Part shown: one piece after another, positions 35,821 through 63,944 of the stretch | Layout: each line of letters begins with the position of its first letter | Position numbering within the stretch: the first letter of the stretch is position 1 | Assembly: GCA_021613375.1 (NCBI GenBank) | Contig: CM038706.1 | Coordinates: 23,453,366-23,517,365, forward strand | Direction: 5' to 3' | Origin: Megaleporinus macrocephalus | Taxonomy: Eukaryota > Chordata > Actinopteri > Characiformes > Anostomidae | Length of the DNA: 64,000 bases | Translations under genes and position numbers: made by a program | The notes under the pieces: generated by a model | What the model saw: the letters and a program-made list of their open reading frames with translations, nothing else | What the model was told of the DNA's origin: nothing | The model's database searches: none

Positions 35821-36329
35821 ATTACTGTTATTTTTAAATGTGTGTTTTATTTGTAAATATATATATATATTTACTAATAGTGGACAACATTTAGCTTTCT
35901 GATTTGTTCATCATTAATTAATAAAGAAGTATTAGAAAGTATGTGAAAATTTCTTCAGAAACTAATAATGAATATTTTCTGGGTTAGTACATGATTTGTT
36001 AATTGGGAAGTAGAACCTCATTACTTTATTGTGATTTTTTGCTAAAAAACATCCACATATGGAGCCTTGGTGTGTTGGAGAGTCTGTTAAATTAAAGGCA
36101 AAATATGTAGATATTGTTTGGTTTGTTTATGATAAGCAGTGACTGGGTGGTGGTTTGCAAATGTCTTGCTGTTCTTTCCTACATTATTTGCATCCACAGT
36201 TGGCTTGTGAGCAAAGCCTGAGCAACCTGCACCCATGAGACTGACTTATCACAGAGAGCCGGTACGTTGTTTGGGAAAAAAACAGTGTGTAAACAGTTTA
36301 ATTTAGATATTTAATTGCATTGTAATAGT

Positions 36330-36480
36330 GATTTTATTTGTAGTTTAATAGTGAATTCTTTCATAGTTTGTTGTATTCCTCATAGTTTAATAGTGATTTT
36401 CTTCATAGTTTAATAGTGAATTTCTTCATAGTTTGTTGTTTCTTCATAGTTTAATAATGATGTCCTTATAGTTTGTCGTA
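36330..36480. repeat. Short tandem repeat upstream of nat8 copy 3
   Basis: TTCATAGTTTAATAGTGA-like units recur about six times, with some copies shortened to TTCATAGTTTGTTG. It ends about 110 bp before the start codon of copy 3. Confidence 0.6.
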
Positions 36481-36592
36481 AATTAATTTGCTTACTTGAT
36501 GTTTTGACCAGTAGTTTAACACTACCATTTTACAATCAGCCAAGTCAGTGTTTTGTGGTTGAACTGGTGATGCTGTGTTTGCTTTGAAGGCC

Positions 36593-37261
36593 ATGCCTAA
36601 AGTGCAGATTCGCTGCTATGTAGAGGACGATGATGTGGAAGTGAAGGACATCTTCATGCTTGGTATGCGTGAACAGATCCCGTACTTCTGCCTGTACATG
36701 CTGAAGCAGCCACACACCCAGATGCTGCTGGTATCTGTGTTCTGTGTTCTGCTGGCGATCTCCAGTTCTCTCCTACTGCCCATTCTGGCAGTTACTCTCC
36801 TCCTGGCTGCAGGCTGGCAGGGAATCTGCTACATAGTCTACAGCTACATCCAGAATGCCATGTGTGGTGACTTCAGCAACATCCGTCAGTCCTACCTGGA
36901 GAAGCCCAAGTCCTGCTTCTGGGTAGCTGAGATCCAGGGTCAGGTGGTGGGGACAGTGGCATGCTACCCTGCGAAGCAGAATGAGGGTTGTGTGGAGCTC
37001 AGGCGGGTGTCAGTGAAGCACTCCCACAGGGGCCAGGGCATCGCCAAAGCTCTGTGTCACACTGCTGCGAACTTTGCCCGAGAAGAAGGCTGTCTGGCTG
37101 TGGTACTGTACACCTCAAGTGTCCAAATAGATGCTCAGAAGCTTTATGAACATGTGGGCTACAAGAAGGTCAGAGAGTTTGCTGCCCCAGGACTGTATTC
37201 TTGGATCACCAAATGCATGGTGATCAAATACATGCTGGACCTGCAGCAGCCGGGAAACTAA
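36593..37261 (+). CDS. nat8: NAT8/camello-type N-acetyltransferase, copy 3
   Basis: Single coding exon, 222 residues from the ATG in GAAGGCCATGC. The upstream context (GGTGATGCTGTGTTTG, then GAAGGCC) matches copies 1 and 2. It has the N-terminal KVQIRCYVEDDDVEVKDIF acidic segment, a hydrophobic region at about 43-75, SCFWVAE, ELRRVSVK and the acetyl-CoA loop HRGQGIAKAL. It shares the C-terminus of copy 2, and its 3' flank is also alignable with that of copy 2, so the pair arose by a segmental duplication. It is intact. A distinct substrate cannot be read from sequence. Confidence 0.9.
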   Translation: MPKVQIRCYVEDDDVEVKDIFMLGMREQIPYFCLYMLKQPHTQMLLVSVFCVLLAISSSLLLPILAVTLLLAAGWQGICYIVYSYIQNAMCGDFSNIRQSYLEKPKSCFWVAEIQGQVVGTVACYPAKQNEGCVELRRVSVKHSHRGQGIAKALCHTAANFAREEGCLAVVLYTSSVQIDAQKLYEHVGYKKVREFAAPGLYSWITKCMVIKYMLDLQQPGN

Positions 37262-37739
37262 AGGTTCTGTATAGAATCACTGGACCAGCCCCAAAACAGT
37301 ATAGTCCATGACAGTTAAGCATGCAGATCATGCAAACACAGTTCAATAAATTAAAATAGCCCTTAAATATTGAGTCCAGTACCTAACAGTGTAATGTTGG
37401 CTCATATTTTTCTTTGCTAGTCTGCTACCTAGACAGCTAGTGCTGTCTTGCATTTTTTTTTTTTTTGTGGTCACACAGCTACTGTTTCTACTTTCTTTCT
37501 TTTTTCAGACTATGAGCCTGCCCGGAGTTTGCATCCAAACAGGCCTGGCCAGCTTCTATGCAAACTCATGTTATGTGTGATTTCAAACAAAGAAGGTCTT
37601 TACTGTAATGGCATTTTACTGTAATGGCATTTAGCACTACATTTTGTTATTGTTGTGCTACTGTGTGCAGTTGATTGTTTAGGTTAGCATATCTGTATAT
37701 GAAACTATTATTTAAATTAAAATCTTGTTTGTTGCACCC

Positions 37740-37915
37740 TCTACGTTTTGACTGTTATTACTATAGACATGTCATCGGTAGAAGCTCTTTCAGTTATTCA
37801 TGTCTTTGGTTTTGGAGCTGACTAATGGTGTGTATGCTGCTTGGCAGATCATGTGATGATATACAGGAAACTGCTGACAGTAGTAGAAATGCTGGTACTG
37901 CTGAGCACTGGTCTT
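37740..37915 (+). repeat. 3' flank duplicated from nat8 copy 2
   Basis: CATCGGTAGAAGCTCTTTCA and GAAACTGCTGACAGTAGTAG here correspond to CATCAGTAGAAGCTATTCTA (about 33315) and TTCCGCTGACAGTAGTAG (about 34491) after copy 2. In copy 2 the two blocks are pushed apart by the Tc1 element at 33421-34440. Confidence 0.6.
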
Positions 37916-38172
37916 CTCACAGTTCATGAAGTATGTTATTTGTAGCTGTTTAGTTCTAACTGGGGAAAGGCAGCCAGAAATCTGTGGTGTTCTATTGGAA
38001 GTCTATTAATTAATATAAAATGTTTTTAGCAATGTTTGTCTTTAGAGGTTAAAATAGAGATTTATTTAGCAGTCCATATAATACTGAACTACTGTCATCT
38101 CTTCAGTACCAGTAGTGCTTTTGAGAAAAAGGATGAGAGCATCTTCTTGCAGCTGGATTATATGTATGTCTG

Positions 38173-38180
38173 ATGCAATG

Positions 38181-38232
<52 letters not shown>

Positions 38233-38778
38233 GTTCTGGCTGCACTGTTTGGACTGTTCCTCCTCTTCATCCTCTTCTCCTGCTCACTCCTGGTTTCTCT
38301 GCTGTGTCTCGGTGGAGTCCTGCTGGCTGGTAGGTTTGCTGTCCAGCACTTTTTTGAACAGGGAGTACAACTTGGACTCAGAGAAGACCTGCAAGACATT
38401 TGGTCCTCATACATGCGCCCAGGCCAGGTTAGTTGCTTCTGGGTAGCAGAGTCTAAAGGCTCTATATTGGGTACAGTGGCCTTATTACCATGTGTGGAGG
38501 AGCCTGGAGCCTGGGAGCTAAAACGCATCTCTGTGAAGAAAGAGTTCCGGGGCCAGGGTCTCACGAAAGCACTGTGCTGGACTGCACTGAGGTTTGCAGC
38601 CAGTCACAAGGTGGACAGGGTGGTGCTCTTCACCTCTCTGGTGCAATCGGACGCTCATAAGCTGTACCACAGGCTGGGATTCCACAAAGAGGAGGCGTTT
38701 GTGTGGCCATCACTTCCTGCCACACTGATCAACTTTTTGGTATTTAAATATGCATGTAAGGTTAGGTTTGAGGACTGA
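38173..38778 (+). CDS. Divergent NAT8-like acetyltransferase, copy 4, 5' end uncertain
   Basis: A 201-residue open frame. From about residue 21 it aligns with copies 1-3: hydrophobic VLAALFGLFLLFILFSCSLL, then CFWVAES, ELKRISVK, the acetyl-CoA loop FRGQGLTKALC, LFTSLVQSDAHKLYHRLGF. The first 40-45 residues of the family (the acidic QIRRY...VKDIF segment) are missing. Instead the first residues are encoded by a 46-bp (CT)23 run, giving a Ser-Leu repeat that reads straight into the membrane segment. The usual N-terminus may sit in an upstream exon: an AG at 38151-38152 (TCTTCTTGCAG) would join in phase 1. Or the locus may be a truncated gene. The catalytic core is intact and G/C-shifted, so it has probably been under selection. 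Confidence 0.7.
38185..38230. repeat. (CT)23 microsatellite inside nat8-like copy 4
   Basis: Uninterrupted CT run in frame with the copy 4 acetyltransferase. It encodes alternating Leu/Ser residues. Confidence 0.95.
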
Positions 38779-39605
38779 TGCAGCAAGAAGCATTGAATGT
38801 GAGTTATGTGATGCTGTAATCAAGCCTACTTGGATTCCAGGGACTCCAGCTTATTCCATGTTATTAAAGTTATTGTCCCCACTTTGCTGCAGTAACAGCC
38901 TGTACTCTTCTGGAAAGTCTTTAAACTGGATGTTGAAAAAAATTGCTGTGAATATTTTATTGTAGTCACAAGAGACCTCAGATGACCTCAGGTGCTGATG
39001 TTGGAGGATCTAGTTTTGATTCACTCCAATTCATCTTATAACCCTCAAACAGACTGTAGCAGATGAGTGACGGTGAGTAGGGTGACACAGATGTGTCATT
39101 AACAAGTAAAAGTTAAAGAAGTTGATTTGATTGATTAGAATGTGTCTATGGAGATTATAAAAGCTGTGTGTGCACACTGTGAACATGTCTATGGACATGG
39201 AGGGCATTTCACTGAAAAGACCTAACTAGTTTCTTTTATTCTGAGGCATCACATGCTCAGTATATTTATGTTCTTCTTTTACAACCCACTGGAGTAAGTA
39301 TATTGTGCATGAGTGTAATTTACTATAAATTGTTGCTGTTTGAATTAAACCTAATATATCTCCTAAATGATAACTTTACAGAAGAAGGGGTGAATAAACC
39401 AAATGTAACCAATCTGCAGTTTCCAAGTTAATCTGCATCATTTGTTTTGGTTCATTTAACATGAAATTTACACACAATGTACAACAGGCATTTTCTAATT
39501 ACATCAAAAACACCATGACAAAAATTTAGGAAAAAGGTTTTGTTCAGAAGGCCATCATTTGTTTAAAAAACAAAATAGGTAAAACGTATTTGGAACCTAT
39601 AGTAA

Positions 39606-39608
<3 letters not shown>
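38779..39608. other. Spacer after nat8 copy 4
   Basis: 3' UTR and intergenic sequence without coding signal, apart from the diverged MITE copy at 39345-39545. Confidence 0.35.
39345..39545 (+). mobile_element. MITE copy 3, diverged
   Basis: TATCTCCTAAATGATAACTTTACAGAAG and TTCATTTAACATGAAATTTACACACAATGT align with the shared parts of the copies at 24618 and 63677. Ends are decayed. Quoted stretches are split here: TATCTCCTAAATG, AACTTTACAGAAG, TTCATTTAACATGAAATT. Confidence 0.45.

Positions 39609-39686
<78 letters not shown>
39609..39686. repeat. (TA)n microsatellite
   Basis: About 78 bp of TA with one AA interruption near 39655. Confidence 0.95.
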
Positions 39687-39688
<2 letters not shown>

Positions 39689-39739
39689 GGTGTACTGATT
39701 TTAATTACATATAGGGTTTTAATGATTTTGTAGTATAGG

Positions 39740-40076
39740 ATGTTTGTTTTCAGCCAATCAGAGCGCAGTAAACATACACATGAAGCAGGTCATTGATCAG
39801 CCAAACGAGCCTCACGCAGTCATATAAACTATATACAATACGACCACTCATAGTAAGGGCTACGACACCACGTATAGTAGGTCATTGTTATCACAGGACC
39901 CCCTCCTGAGGCTGCCATGCTTCCCACCAGCTCACTCCCCTAATGTCTTCAGCACGCGGTTCGTTTTACTCCGGCTCTGACGTAGCGCCGCCTCAGGAAG
40001 CAGTCAGATCCACATTATATGGGAATCAGCACACACGGCCAGCACAAGACCCCTAACAGATCATAAAATTACAGGG
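39740..40076 (+). promoter_or_regulatory. dctn1: Putative distal dctn1 promoter and non-coding first exon
   Basis: A CCAAT box (GCCAATCAGAGCG at 39755) is followed by a GC-richer stretch with a CRE-like CTGACGTAGCG at 39977. It ends in a strong donor ATTACAGG|GTAAGT near 40075. The first recognised dctn1 coding exon is 3.7 kb downstream. That this exon belongs to dctn1 rather than to another transcript is inference. Confidence 0.35.
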
Positions 40077-43000
40077 TAAGTATAAAAAAAGCATGTTTTG
40101 AAATAAAGAGCATGAAACCAGCCCATGCTGTCAGGCCTCCAGTGTGTTTTGTTGTGTGTTATTATGCTAAAGCTGCTAAAGCTCGCTGGGCGGTATGGAT
40201 ATAGGCGGTGGCTGGACTGATTGATGGGCTGCTTCTCAGACAGGACGGCTTTATTTCGGGGGGTTTTGGTTGTTTTTTTGGGTGCTGGGGGGGAGGAGAC
40301 TGAGTGGCAGGTCCAGAACACTAGCGTGTACCTTTGAGATTTTTTTTTTTTGTATTTAAGGTGACAGGTGCATTCCCAACTACTTTTGTGTTACAGGATA
40401 CAGCCAGTAGAGCAACCACACCCATTAGAGTTTAAATAAAATCTCGAAAGAGGAATAAACCTTATGCTTTATTTTATTTTTAAGTTTGCACTCTATTATT
40501 CACCTTCCAGTAAGACTAAAATAGACTGTTTTGAATAGGACGTGTAATTCCCTCCTTTACCTCAAGAGGGCGGTAAAGCACAGTAAAAGTACTACATGGT
40601 TTGTATTTAGTAGTAAGTAGTAATATAGTTTTCAGTTCATGCAACGTGTGTTAGCAGCTCAAAGGTGGTTCAGGCAGCAACAGGGTGTACAGAGAGTGCA
40701 CAGATTTGTGAAAACCTCACCTGTTTTTATCTGTAGCCAATACATTTCCTACTGACTTCCCCATGTGCAGCGTGCTCTCCTCATCTCTTTATTTCAGTCC
40801 TGCTCTCCTCTCCTCTCCTCTCCTCTCATTGCTCTTGTGTTCTCCCCTGCTTTGGCTGTAATGGTTCAGTCTTCACTTTTGAGAAATGTCAACTCCTCTT
40901 AGTCTCATATCCTGTCATTAGGAAGCCTGTCTAGATGAAAGGCCCACTTAGAGGGTCATCTGGAGAATTGTGCCGAGAGCTGCTGTTGAGGTACATTAGT
41001 CATGGTACATTTCTAAAAACCAATGTGTCGCTCATTTTTTTTCTATGGTAGTTTAGTCAGCTATCGCATATGTTATGGGACACAGAGCAGAAACGCACTG
41101 AAGCTTATATAGATTCTCCTCCCCTGCTGTGGGTCCCGTCAGACTGTGAATAGTGAGTGTGTTCCAGCCGCCAGTATTTGCTTCCCATGCAGAATCTGTT
41201 AATAAAGAATCACGCCGAGAGCGCTGCAATGCAGTTTTAGCTTATAAAGAGTGTTAATCCTCTGTGTGTGTGTGAGTGTGTGTGTGAGTGTGTGCACTCT
41301 GGTCAGCTGAGGGTATACACAGCTCTCACTCTCTCTCTTTGGCTTTCTGTTAAAAGCTGCGTCACATTGAAACAGGCCCGCAGAAGAAGAGAGGCTGAAT
41401 AGAAAGGCTCCCTTCCTCCGGCTCTCAGCCTTAAAGAGACCTGCACTGTCAAACACGCTGTGCTAACATTATGGGAACATGAATGCCTGTGAAACAGTGT
41501 GTCAGTGTGTTTCTGTGTGTCACATCAGTTGGCTCAGCTTTTCAATATGAATCCACTTGGTGTGCTCCCAGATGACACTTAGTTCAGTAGCAGTTGGCAG
41601 TTTATTAAAAATTAGACGTATTATGACCTACGATTCTTTGATTTTGCTGACCACTTTAATTGATGGATAAAATATTTCACCACCATTACCTTCTAATTAA
41701 TAAAATAGCCCTATTATATATGATGTTATGTCAGTGTTCCCGTTGTGTAATGCAGATTATAGCGGCATTTATACTTGAGCTATCAGTGAAGGCCTATTTT
41801 TTACTATACACTACTACTGTATATTTATTTTATTGTAATTGTTGTAAAAATGGCATTTTTTCATCTGAAAGAGCCAAAGAGGTGACTCATTCTCAAAAGA
41901 TACATTACACTTTCACTTTCCTGTGCTGTGCCTACTGCGGTGTTTTACCTCCAGTCACAATAGCTGAAGGAAAGGTCAGGCTTAGCTATTCTGCTTTCCA
42001 GGATCTCTTAAAGGAGTGGTCAGTTATGGACAGGAAGATTATCCTTAGTATTATTCGTGGCACAGCAGTGTGCAGTCTGTAAATACTGAGTACATGCTGT
42101 TCAGAAATTTGTGATTGGAACTGATGTGCTAGCCTGGGTAGTTTTAGAACTTCTAGGTAGAAGGTATAAAAAGAGTTACGGCGAAAGGGCACACAGGAGT
42201 ATACGTGTTTTATAACCATGCTAGACCTTGGAGCATGTGTGAATACGGTGGATTGTGATACCTTTTTGCTTGCAGTGATTATGAGGAAACCAGAACTTCT
42301 CTGTTGCTGATAAAAAGCATAATGCGACATGTTCAGGGATTCTTACTTGCAGTAAATTAACTCCAGCTGTTTTATGCGTAGTATAACTGTGTTATTACTC
42401 TGACATAGAGATGTTTTTGCTTGTGGGTGTGTATGCGTGTTTATGTGTGGATGCTGTTCATGTTTGGATGTGCGAATATTCAAATGTTTCTGTTATTTGT
42501 TTGCGTTCATTTGTCATTGTCAAGCCCATGTGTATTTGTGGTAGGGGTTCACAATGTGCAAGGAGCACCAAAACTGCACCTGTATTTCTGAACACTGTAT
42601 TACAAACGGATTGACAAACCAATATTGTGAGATGGTGAAAGACCAGACATTATAGACTAGATGACATCAATCCAATACTGGGTGTCGGCCTGACATCAGC
42701 AAAAAATGCTGAATGGAATGAGAATAAGAATAGTGCTACAGTTTTTGTAGAGTTTAAATACAGAGGTTGTGATTATAATGTTAAATAAAGATGAACTAAA
42801 ATAAACAAAAAAGAAGCCAGAGCAATTAGAGCACCATAACGTAGCACAAATAAGAGCAGCTGACTTCAAACCTTATGCCCCTGCTCCAGTGACACATCCA
42901 TTTTTTGTGGGCTTCATTAAAACAAAGATAACAACGGTGAGTGTCTGATTTTAAAAGACTGTAGATCAATGGAGAAATGTTAGAACAGGGCAGTAGAGCT

Positions 43001-43822
43001 TGACTTGTCCTTTCCAACATACACTGGATAGATTGCTCTAGCCGTCAGAAAACTAAAGATATGAAGTCAGAAATCACCTGTTGTCTTTTGTGAAGCATCT
43101 ATGTTTAAGCGTCCCCTATTTCACAAAAAAATAATTGGTTGAGAAAGCTTATTTGCATATTGAAGCCCCCTGTGGTTGCTCTAAATCAAATTTACTTGCA
43201 CTTTTTACAATAGACATTTTACAAAACAAATCCAGGTATCATTATACCTATCAGCAAACAGTACATTGTGCAGCCCTGATTCCTGTACGCTGGAGGGCTT
43301 TAGGACCCAGCCCTTGTCTCTGTGGCTCTCCTGCAGAAAGCAGCGCAGACACTAGCGCAGTAGCACAGCTCTCCACACACACACATTCATCCACCAGCAC
43401 CACACACATACTCACGCTCACACACATGTACATACATATGCACAGTTCACCCAAAAGCCGACAGCTCTCACACACACACACACACACAAGCTGAACTGAC
43501 ACATCCTCACAAACACACACACATTTGCCTGCTCACGACACTGTCGGCTCTTTCTCCTGCTCACCTCTGGGCTTGCTGGCCATCAGACAGTGCTACTGGA
43601 CCTCTACTGGACTTGGCCCCACTCTACTGGATCTGGCTCCACTCTATTGGATCTAGACTAGACAGCAAGTTTTAGCCAGCCATTGTAAATGGATAGAGAG
43701 AAGAGACAGAGGGATGTGTGATAGAGGAGAGGGGGAGGTAGGCAAAGAGAGAGAGGGTGAGAGAGGTAGGGACCATATTTCTGTCTAGAGGAAGGCAGGG
43801 GAACTGGCGACACTGGAGCAGC
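40077..43822. other. dctn1 upstream region or 5' intron
   Basis: No protein-coding signal. It contains a (TCCTC)n run at about 40805-40828, TG- and CA-rich microsatellite patches (41262-41296; 43374-43520), and a short CTCTACTGGA-type tandem repeat at about 43593-43660. The last 250 bp before 43823 is probably 5' UTR. Confidence 0.35.
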
Positions 43823-59594
<15,772 letters not shown>

Positions 59595-62224
59595 GTGCTG
59601 CATGTTTTTTCTAACGTCTGTACATGTAGAAATCGCCAGTCCCAGCGGCTCCGCTGCATGCCGTCAAACCCTGTCATTAACACACCTCGTGTGACTCTGT
59701 GTGCATGTGAGCGTGTGTAGGTGTGTGAGTGTGTTGTATCATGGATTCCCATATTCTGTCAATCTGTTCTTGTCTGCTATCTGTTTGCCACCTGGCTAAG
59801 TGCGAGTCTTGTGATAAGTGGCTTAGATGTACAATCGATAAGCATGCTTACGTTATGTATCTATACGTGGGGGGGTACAAGTGATGCATTTCATAAATGC
59901 TATATGACAACATGAAATAATGGAATAGTTTAGGGGAATCTACTTTACACAGTTTTCCATCTCCCAGATTGCCCAAGGGATGTTTGGTGAATACTCTGGA
60001 CTTATTTAGTTTTAAACTGAGCTGTGAGGCTAATGTTGCTAATAACACACAAGTCAATTTCCACCCAAATCTTCCTAAATACACCCCCAAACCTTCTCTC
60101 TATTGACTCACATCACTTATAACTCTTTATTGAGATCATGCAGTCCTGTCAATGGTTACCGTGTCCTTAAAAGTGTCATAGAATGCATTTATTCAGACTT
60201 TTGAATTGTTCTCTGATGTGAACATATCAGGTATGTTTTTATGGTCAGGGTGAAAAAGGCCCAGTTTTACACCATCTTCATTCATAAAATTAGGCGAGCT
60301 GTGAGTTTATAAATAATTTGATGACCTCTGCTCTGATTAGCTGATCTACAGTGAATTAAAGCAGATAATATCACACAGCATGGCTGCTACTTTCTGGTTG
60401 CTGTTGGGCTTGTGATGCTATTAAAGGTGAACTTGCTCCTCTCTTGTTTTGGTGAACTTTCTGTTCCACCTTAACCTGGAACGGAACATTTCATTAAAAT
60501 GCTGTAGAATAGGAAAAAAACTTCTGCCTTGTTTTAAGATGAATATCGTCTGTGTGGGCTCAGTTTTTTGGGAAGGGTATTAAAAGTGCTGGCATCACCT
60601 TCACAGACTTTGAAGGTAGATTTCTGCACAGCTTTCTATGATTTTGCCCTGTTGTTGTAATGAGAATAAAAATAGAAAAACCTGTTGCGACTATATAAAC
60701 TACAAACTCTAGACTACTCTACTCTAGACTACTTCCTTACATTCCAGGTCCTAGGATAGGGAGCACATGAGAGGAGTGTAATACAACTTTCAAGAAAAAA
60801 TCACATTACGATTATATACAGTGTTTTTAATAAGGCATCTGCTTTATAAGTCAAAACAGTGTTATATATGTTACAAATGATGTGGTCATTTTATTTTAAA
60901 GGAATTCACAAAAGTACAGTTGTATTTACAATATAAAATTTAATATAAAATCATTTTGATATAAGCTGTTTATAAATTATTTTATTTGATATGTTATTTC
61001 ATGCTTATTATTTAATGTTTATTACAATATCACTATGTAGGTAACCTTAAATAAAATGTGTTGTGCATACATTTTTACTGACAGAAATTAGTAGCTACCC
61101 AGAGGCTTCTATTAAAAGCTTGTTTTTGGTCAACAGGCTTTTTAGGGAAAATCAGAATTATTGTCCATGGAAACTGACTTCTGCTTCTGATGAGATGAGG
61201 CTGAAAAATAAGTGTTTCTTTAAGGCATCCAACTAGAGTGTAAGGAGACATTGAACAGCACATATAATCTGATGGTCTGAAGTTGTGACACAATATGCTC
61301 TTCTATGCTAGCAGCCACGCTTAAGCCATCATTTCAGCCTAAACTGAGGCAGTTTCTGCTACAGCATGCATGAAATCATCTTAATGAGCACAACTTCAGC
61401 AGGATTTTTTTACTGAAAGGTCACACTTACATTTCAGTTAACAGCAGATGAGAAGCCCAGAGAGGAAAGGTGAGGATTACGTTTAAGCAGGTTAAGTGTA
61501 TTTAATGAATCAGCTGCATTTATAAGCCTTTCACTTTTACATCTTAAGTTTGTTTTGATACTGTTTGCAGCTGATGGGTTTTCTGAGGGAAGAGTATATC
61601 TGTTCGTGCTTGTCTAACTGAGTATAATCCGCCTGAGTGCTCTGTAAAGCTCTTTGGATCGAAGCTCAGACTGCATTCCGGCAGGGCCTGTTGTGGGTCA
61701 CTGCTAAAATATGGGACTCTCTGAGTCACGTCTTTTAAATGTCAACACTGAGGTCTTTGCCAGATAAAGTAAGTGTATTTGTGTTATTAAATGGGTTTTC
61801 CTCATTGGAGATGATTACTGATGATCACCTCCTTTTTCACCTTAGGTTAACAAGCACATAGCCACATGTTAAGAGTGTTAAGAATCTGTGGTTTGTTAAT
61901 TGTGTTGAAACTTAATTTAACTAAAGTACAAAGGGAAGATTTCCAGTGTTTTCACTGTTCCAGTGTTTGTATTATTATTATTTTGTAAATATAAACCAAT
62001 TTTTTATTTGATGCCTGAAACTCATTTAAAAAAATGTTGGGACAGAGGCATGTTTACCACAGTGCTACATCACCTTTCCTGTAAATTACATTTGGGAAAC
62101 TGAGGATACTAATTGTTAGTTTTGCCCATAATTTTTTTGGCCATTGCGTGATAAAACTGCCGAGCACTCTGTGGTTGCTGTTGTCTGATTTCTCTTTTTT
62201 TATAATGCACCACAAATTTCCACT

Positions 62225-62285
62225 AATGAGCATCACAGAATCAGGTTTACTGGCCAAGTATGTAGACACATACAAGGAATTTGGT
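62225..62285 (+). repeat. Dispersed repeat, TTTACTGGCCAAGTATG motif
   Basis: ACAGAATCAGGTTTACTGGC with TAGACACATACAAGGAATTT, the same motif as at 56998-57053. It is a frequent teleost repeat. Confidence 0.55.
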
Positions 62286-62382
62286 CCCCCACTATTGTTA
62301 CTGTAGTCTTATACGAGATATACTGGTAATACACATATAATTTATAGATAATGTTCACGACACGATATACAATATACATAGT

Positions 62383-62735
62383 AGGGGTGTAAGAGATATT
62401 GAATATCAGGATATTATGTCTCGTGATACTGTATCAATTCTCAAAAACAAAGTATCGATACACAGATTCCTGGCAGACCTCTGACCACTAGATGGCAGTG
62501 TTGTAATGCATTTTTAGTTCCACTCCAACATTAACAAGCAGCACAAGAGTGCAATGCTATTGTAAGCAGTGGCAAACCTGTTCATATTGTTGTGTGTTTT
62601 AATAGTAGGATTCGGAAAGTCACATTATATCACTTTGCTTGCAATATCTCAGTATATTGCAATATATTGAATCTTGTCCATGTATCACGATATGTATTGT
62701 ATCGGCAGGTTCTTGCCAATTCATAGACCTAATAT
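62383..62735. mobile_element. hAT-like non-autonomous element, TAGGGGTGTAAGAG end
   Basis: Begins TAGGGGTGTAAGAGATATTG and contains GTGATACTGTATCAATTC, AAAGTATCGATACACAGATT and CACTAGATGGCAGTGTTGTA. It ends near CAGGTTCTTGCCAATTCATA. I recognise this order from a widespread fish hAT-type MITE. The right terminus (expected ACACCCCTA) has decayed. Confidence 0.6.
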
Positions 62736-63676
62736 ATATCATACACAGACTATACAATTACAAGTAATACACAGGCAATGTACATGTTATTTACAGAACT
62801 ACACAATAAACAAGTAACATATAATACTGTCACATATATGAAAGTCACTTGTGTTGTGCGCGATGGTGGACCCCATACCATGACATATGCACCTTTCACT
62901 GATAAAACATCTGGATGGTCCAATTTGTCTTTGGCTTGGAGAACTCCAGGTCCATTGGTCACTAAAACAAGCTTAAAACAGCACATGTTTTCACTATGGT
63001 GATCCCCCCAAGCCCATGTGGCTATATTTAACACAGTAGCATGACAGTTTCTCATTCTATTAGGTCATTCCAGCCTTGCCCTTCATGGACAGATATTCAC
63101 TGTATTATCTGAATCTTTTCACAGCATTATGTATGTTTTTTTTTTTTTACAATATTCTCTTATAAAGTTTAACACAAAGAGTTATGGCACATCTTTGTTT
63201 ATATTCTGTGCCTTTGGTGTATGTTGTTTTATACCCAGTTGTGATCCATAGTTATTGTTACCAATTATTGTCAAATGTTTCAAAACAGAATATTCTATAA
63301 ACGTTTTATTTTCACATTTCTAGCTGTTTTTTGCGTGTGTTGCAGGCATCAAATTCTAATTTTCTTTATATTTGCAAAATATAATGAAGTTAGTCAGTAA
63401 AGGCATGGGAAATCTTTCCTACAGTCAAATAAAAGTTTAGGAGAGTCAAATCACAAATTCTTGTTTTATTTTATATAGAATGTCCCAACATTATAAACCA
63501 GTAGTGGGGTGTGCACATATTGCTCATATGTATTGTTAAAGGTTTGGCCCACAGAAAGAAGCAAACTGACTTACAGCAAACTGACAGGTCCATATGAGCA
63601 TAAACATGAATACAATTACATAAACACTTTTTTATCTTTCAGTTAACTCATTTTTGAGAAGGGCTGATGTAATATA

Positions 63677-63944
63677 TATCGTCACTGCCCAAAGAAAAAA
63701 ACGTGTATCCAAAATGGCAACTTTACAGAAGAGAACAAAAACAATACTTATTTTTAATGTAAGTCAATAGAACCAGAATTTTTATTAGGTGCTTTTGAAG
63801 CATTTCTATTGGTCCATTCATCATGTAACTTTCACAAGATAGTTTTAAACTTTCAAAAGAGCAGCTGTTGTGTTTAATGGATCCAGAAATATGAAAATCA
63901 AAACAAAAAAAGAGATACATATTTTACTTTGGACAGTGGCGATA
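63677..63944 (+). mobile_element. MITE copy 6, full length
   Basis: The left end TATCGTCACTGCCCAAAG (63677) and right end CTTTGGACAGTGGCGATA (to 63944) are inverse repeats with two mismatches. TA precedes and follows the element. Length 268 bp. The core ATTGGTCCATTCATCATG is at 63809. It is the best-preserved copy in the window and defines the family. Superfamily unassigned. Confidence 0.8.

Noticed and set aside
38103..38564. Minus-strand 153-residue frame over nat8-like copy 4
   Set aside because: It is an antisense shadow of the acetyltransferase; its Arg-Glu repeat is the complement of the CT tract.
59619..59720. Possible extra dctn1 exon after a TACATGTAG acceptor
   Set aside because: The translation does not resemble the next dctn1 segment and no good donor follows in frame.
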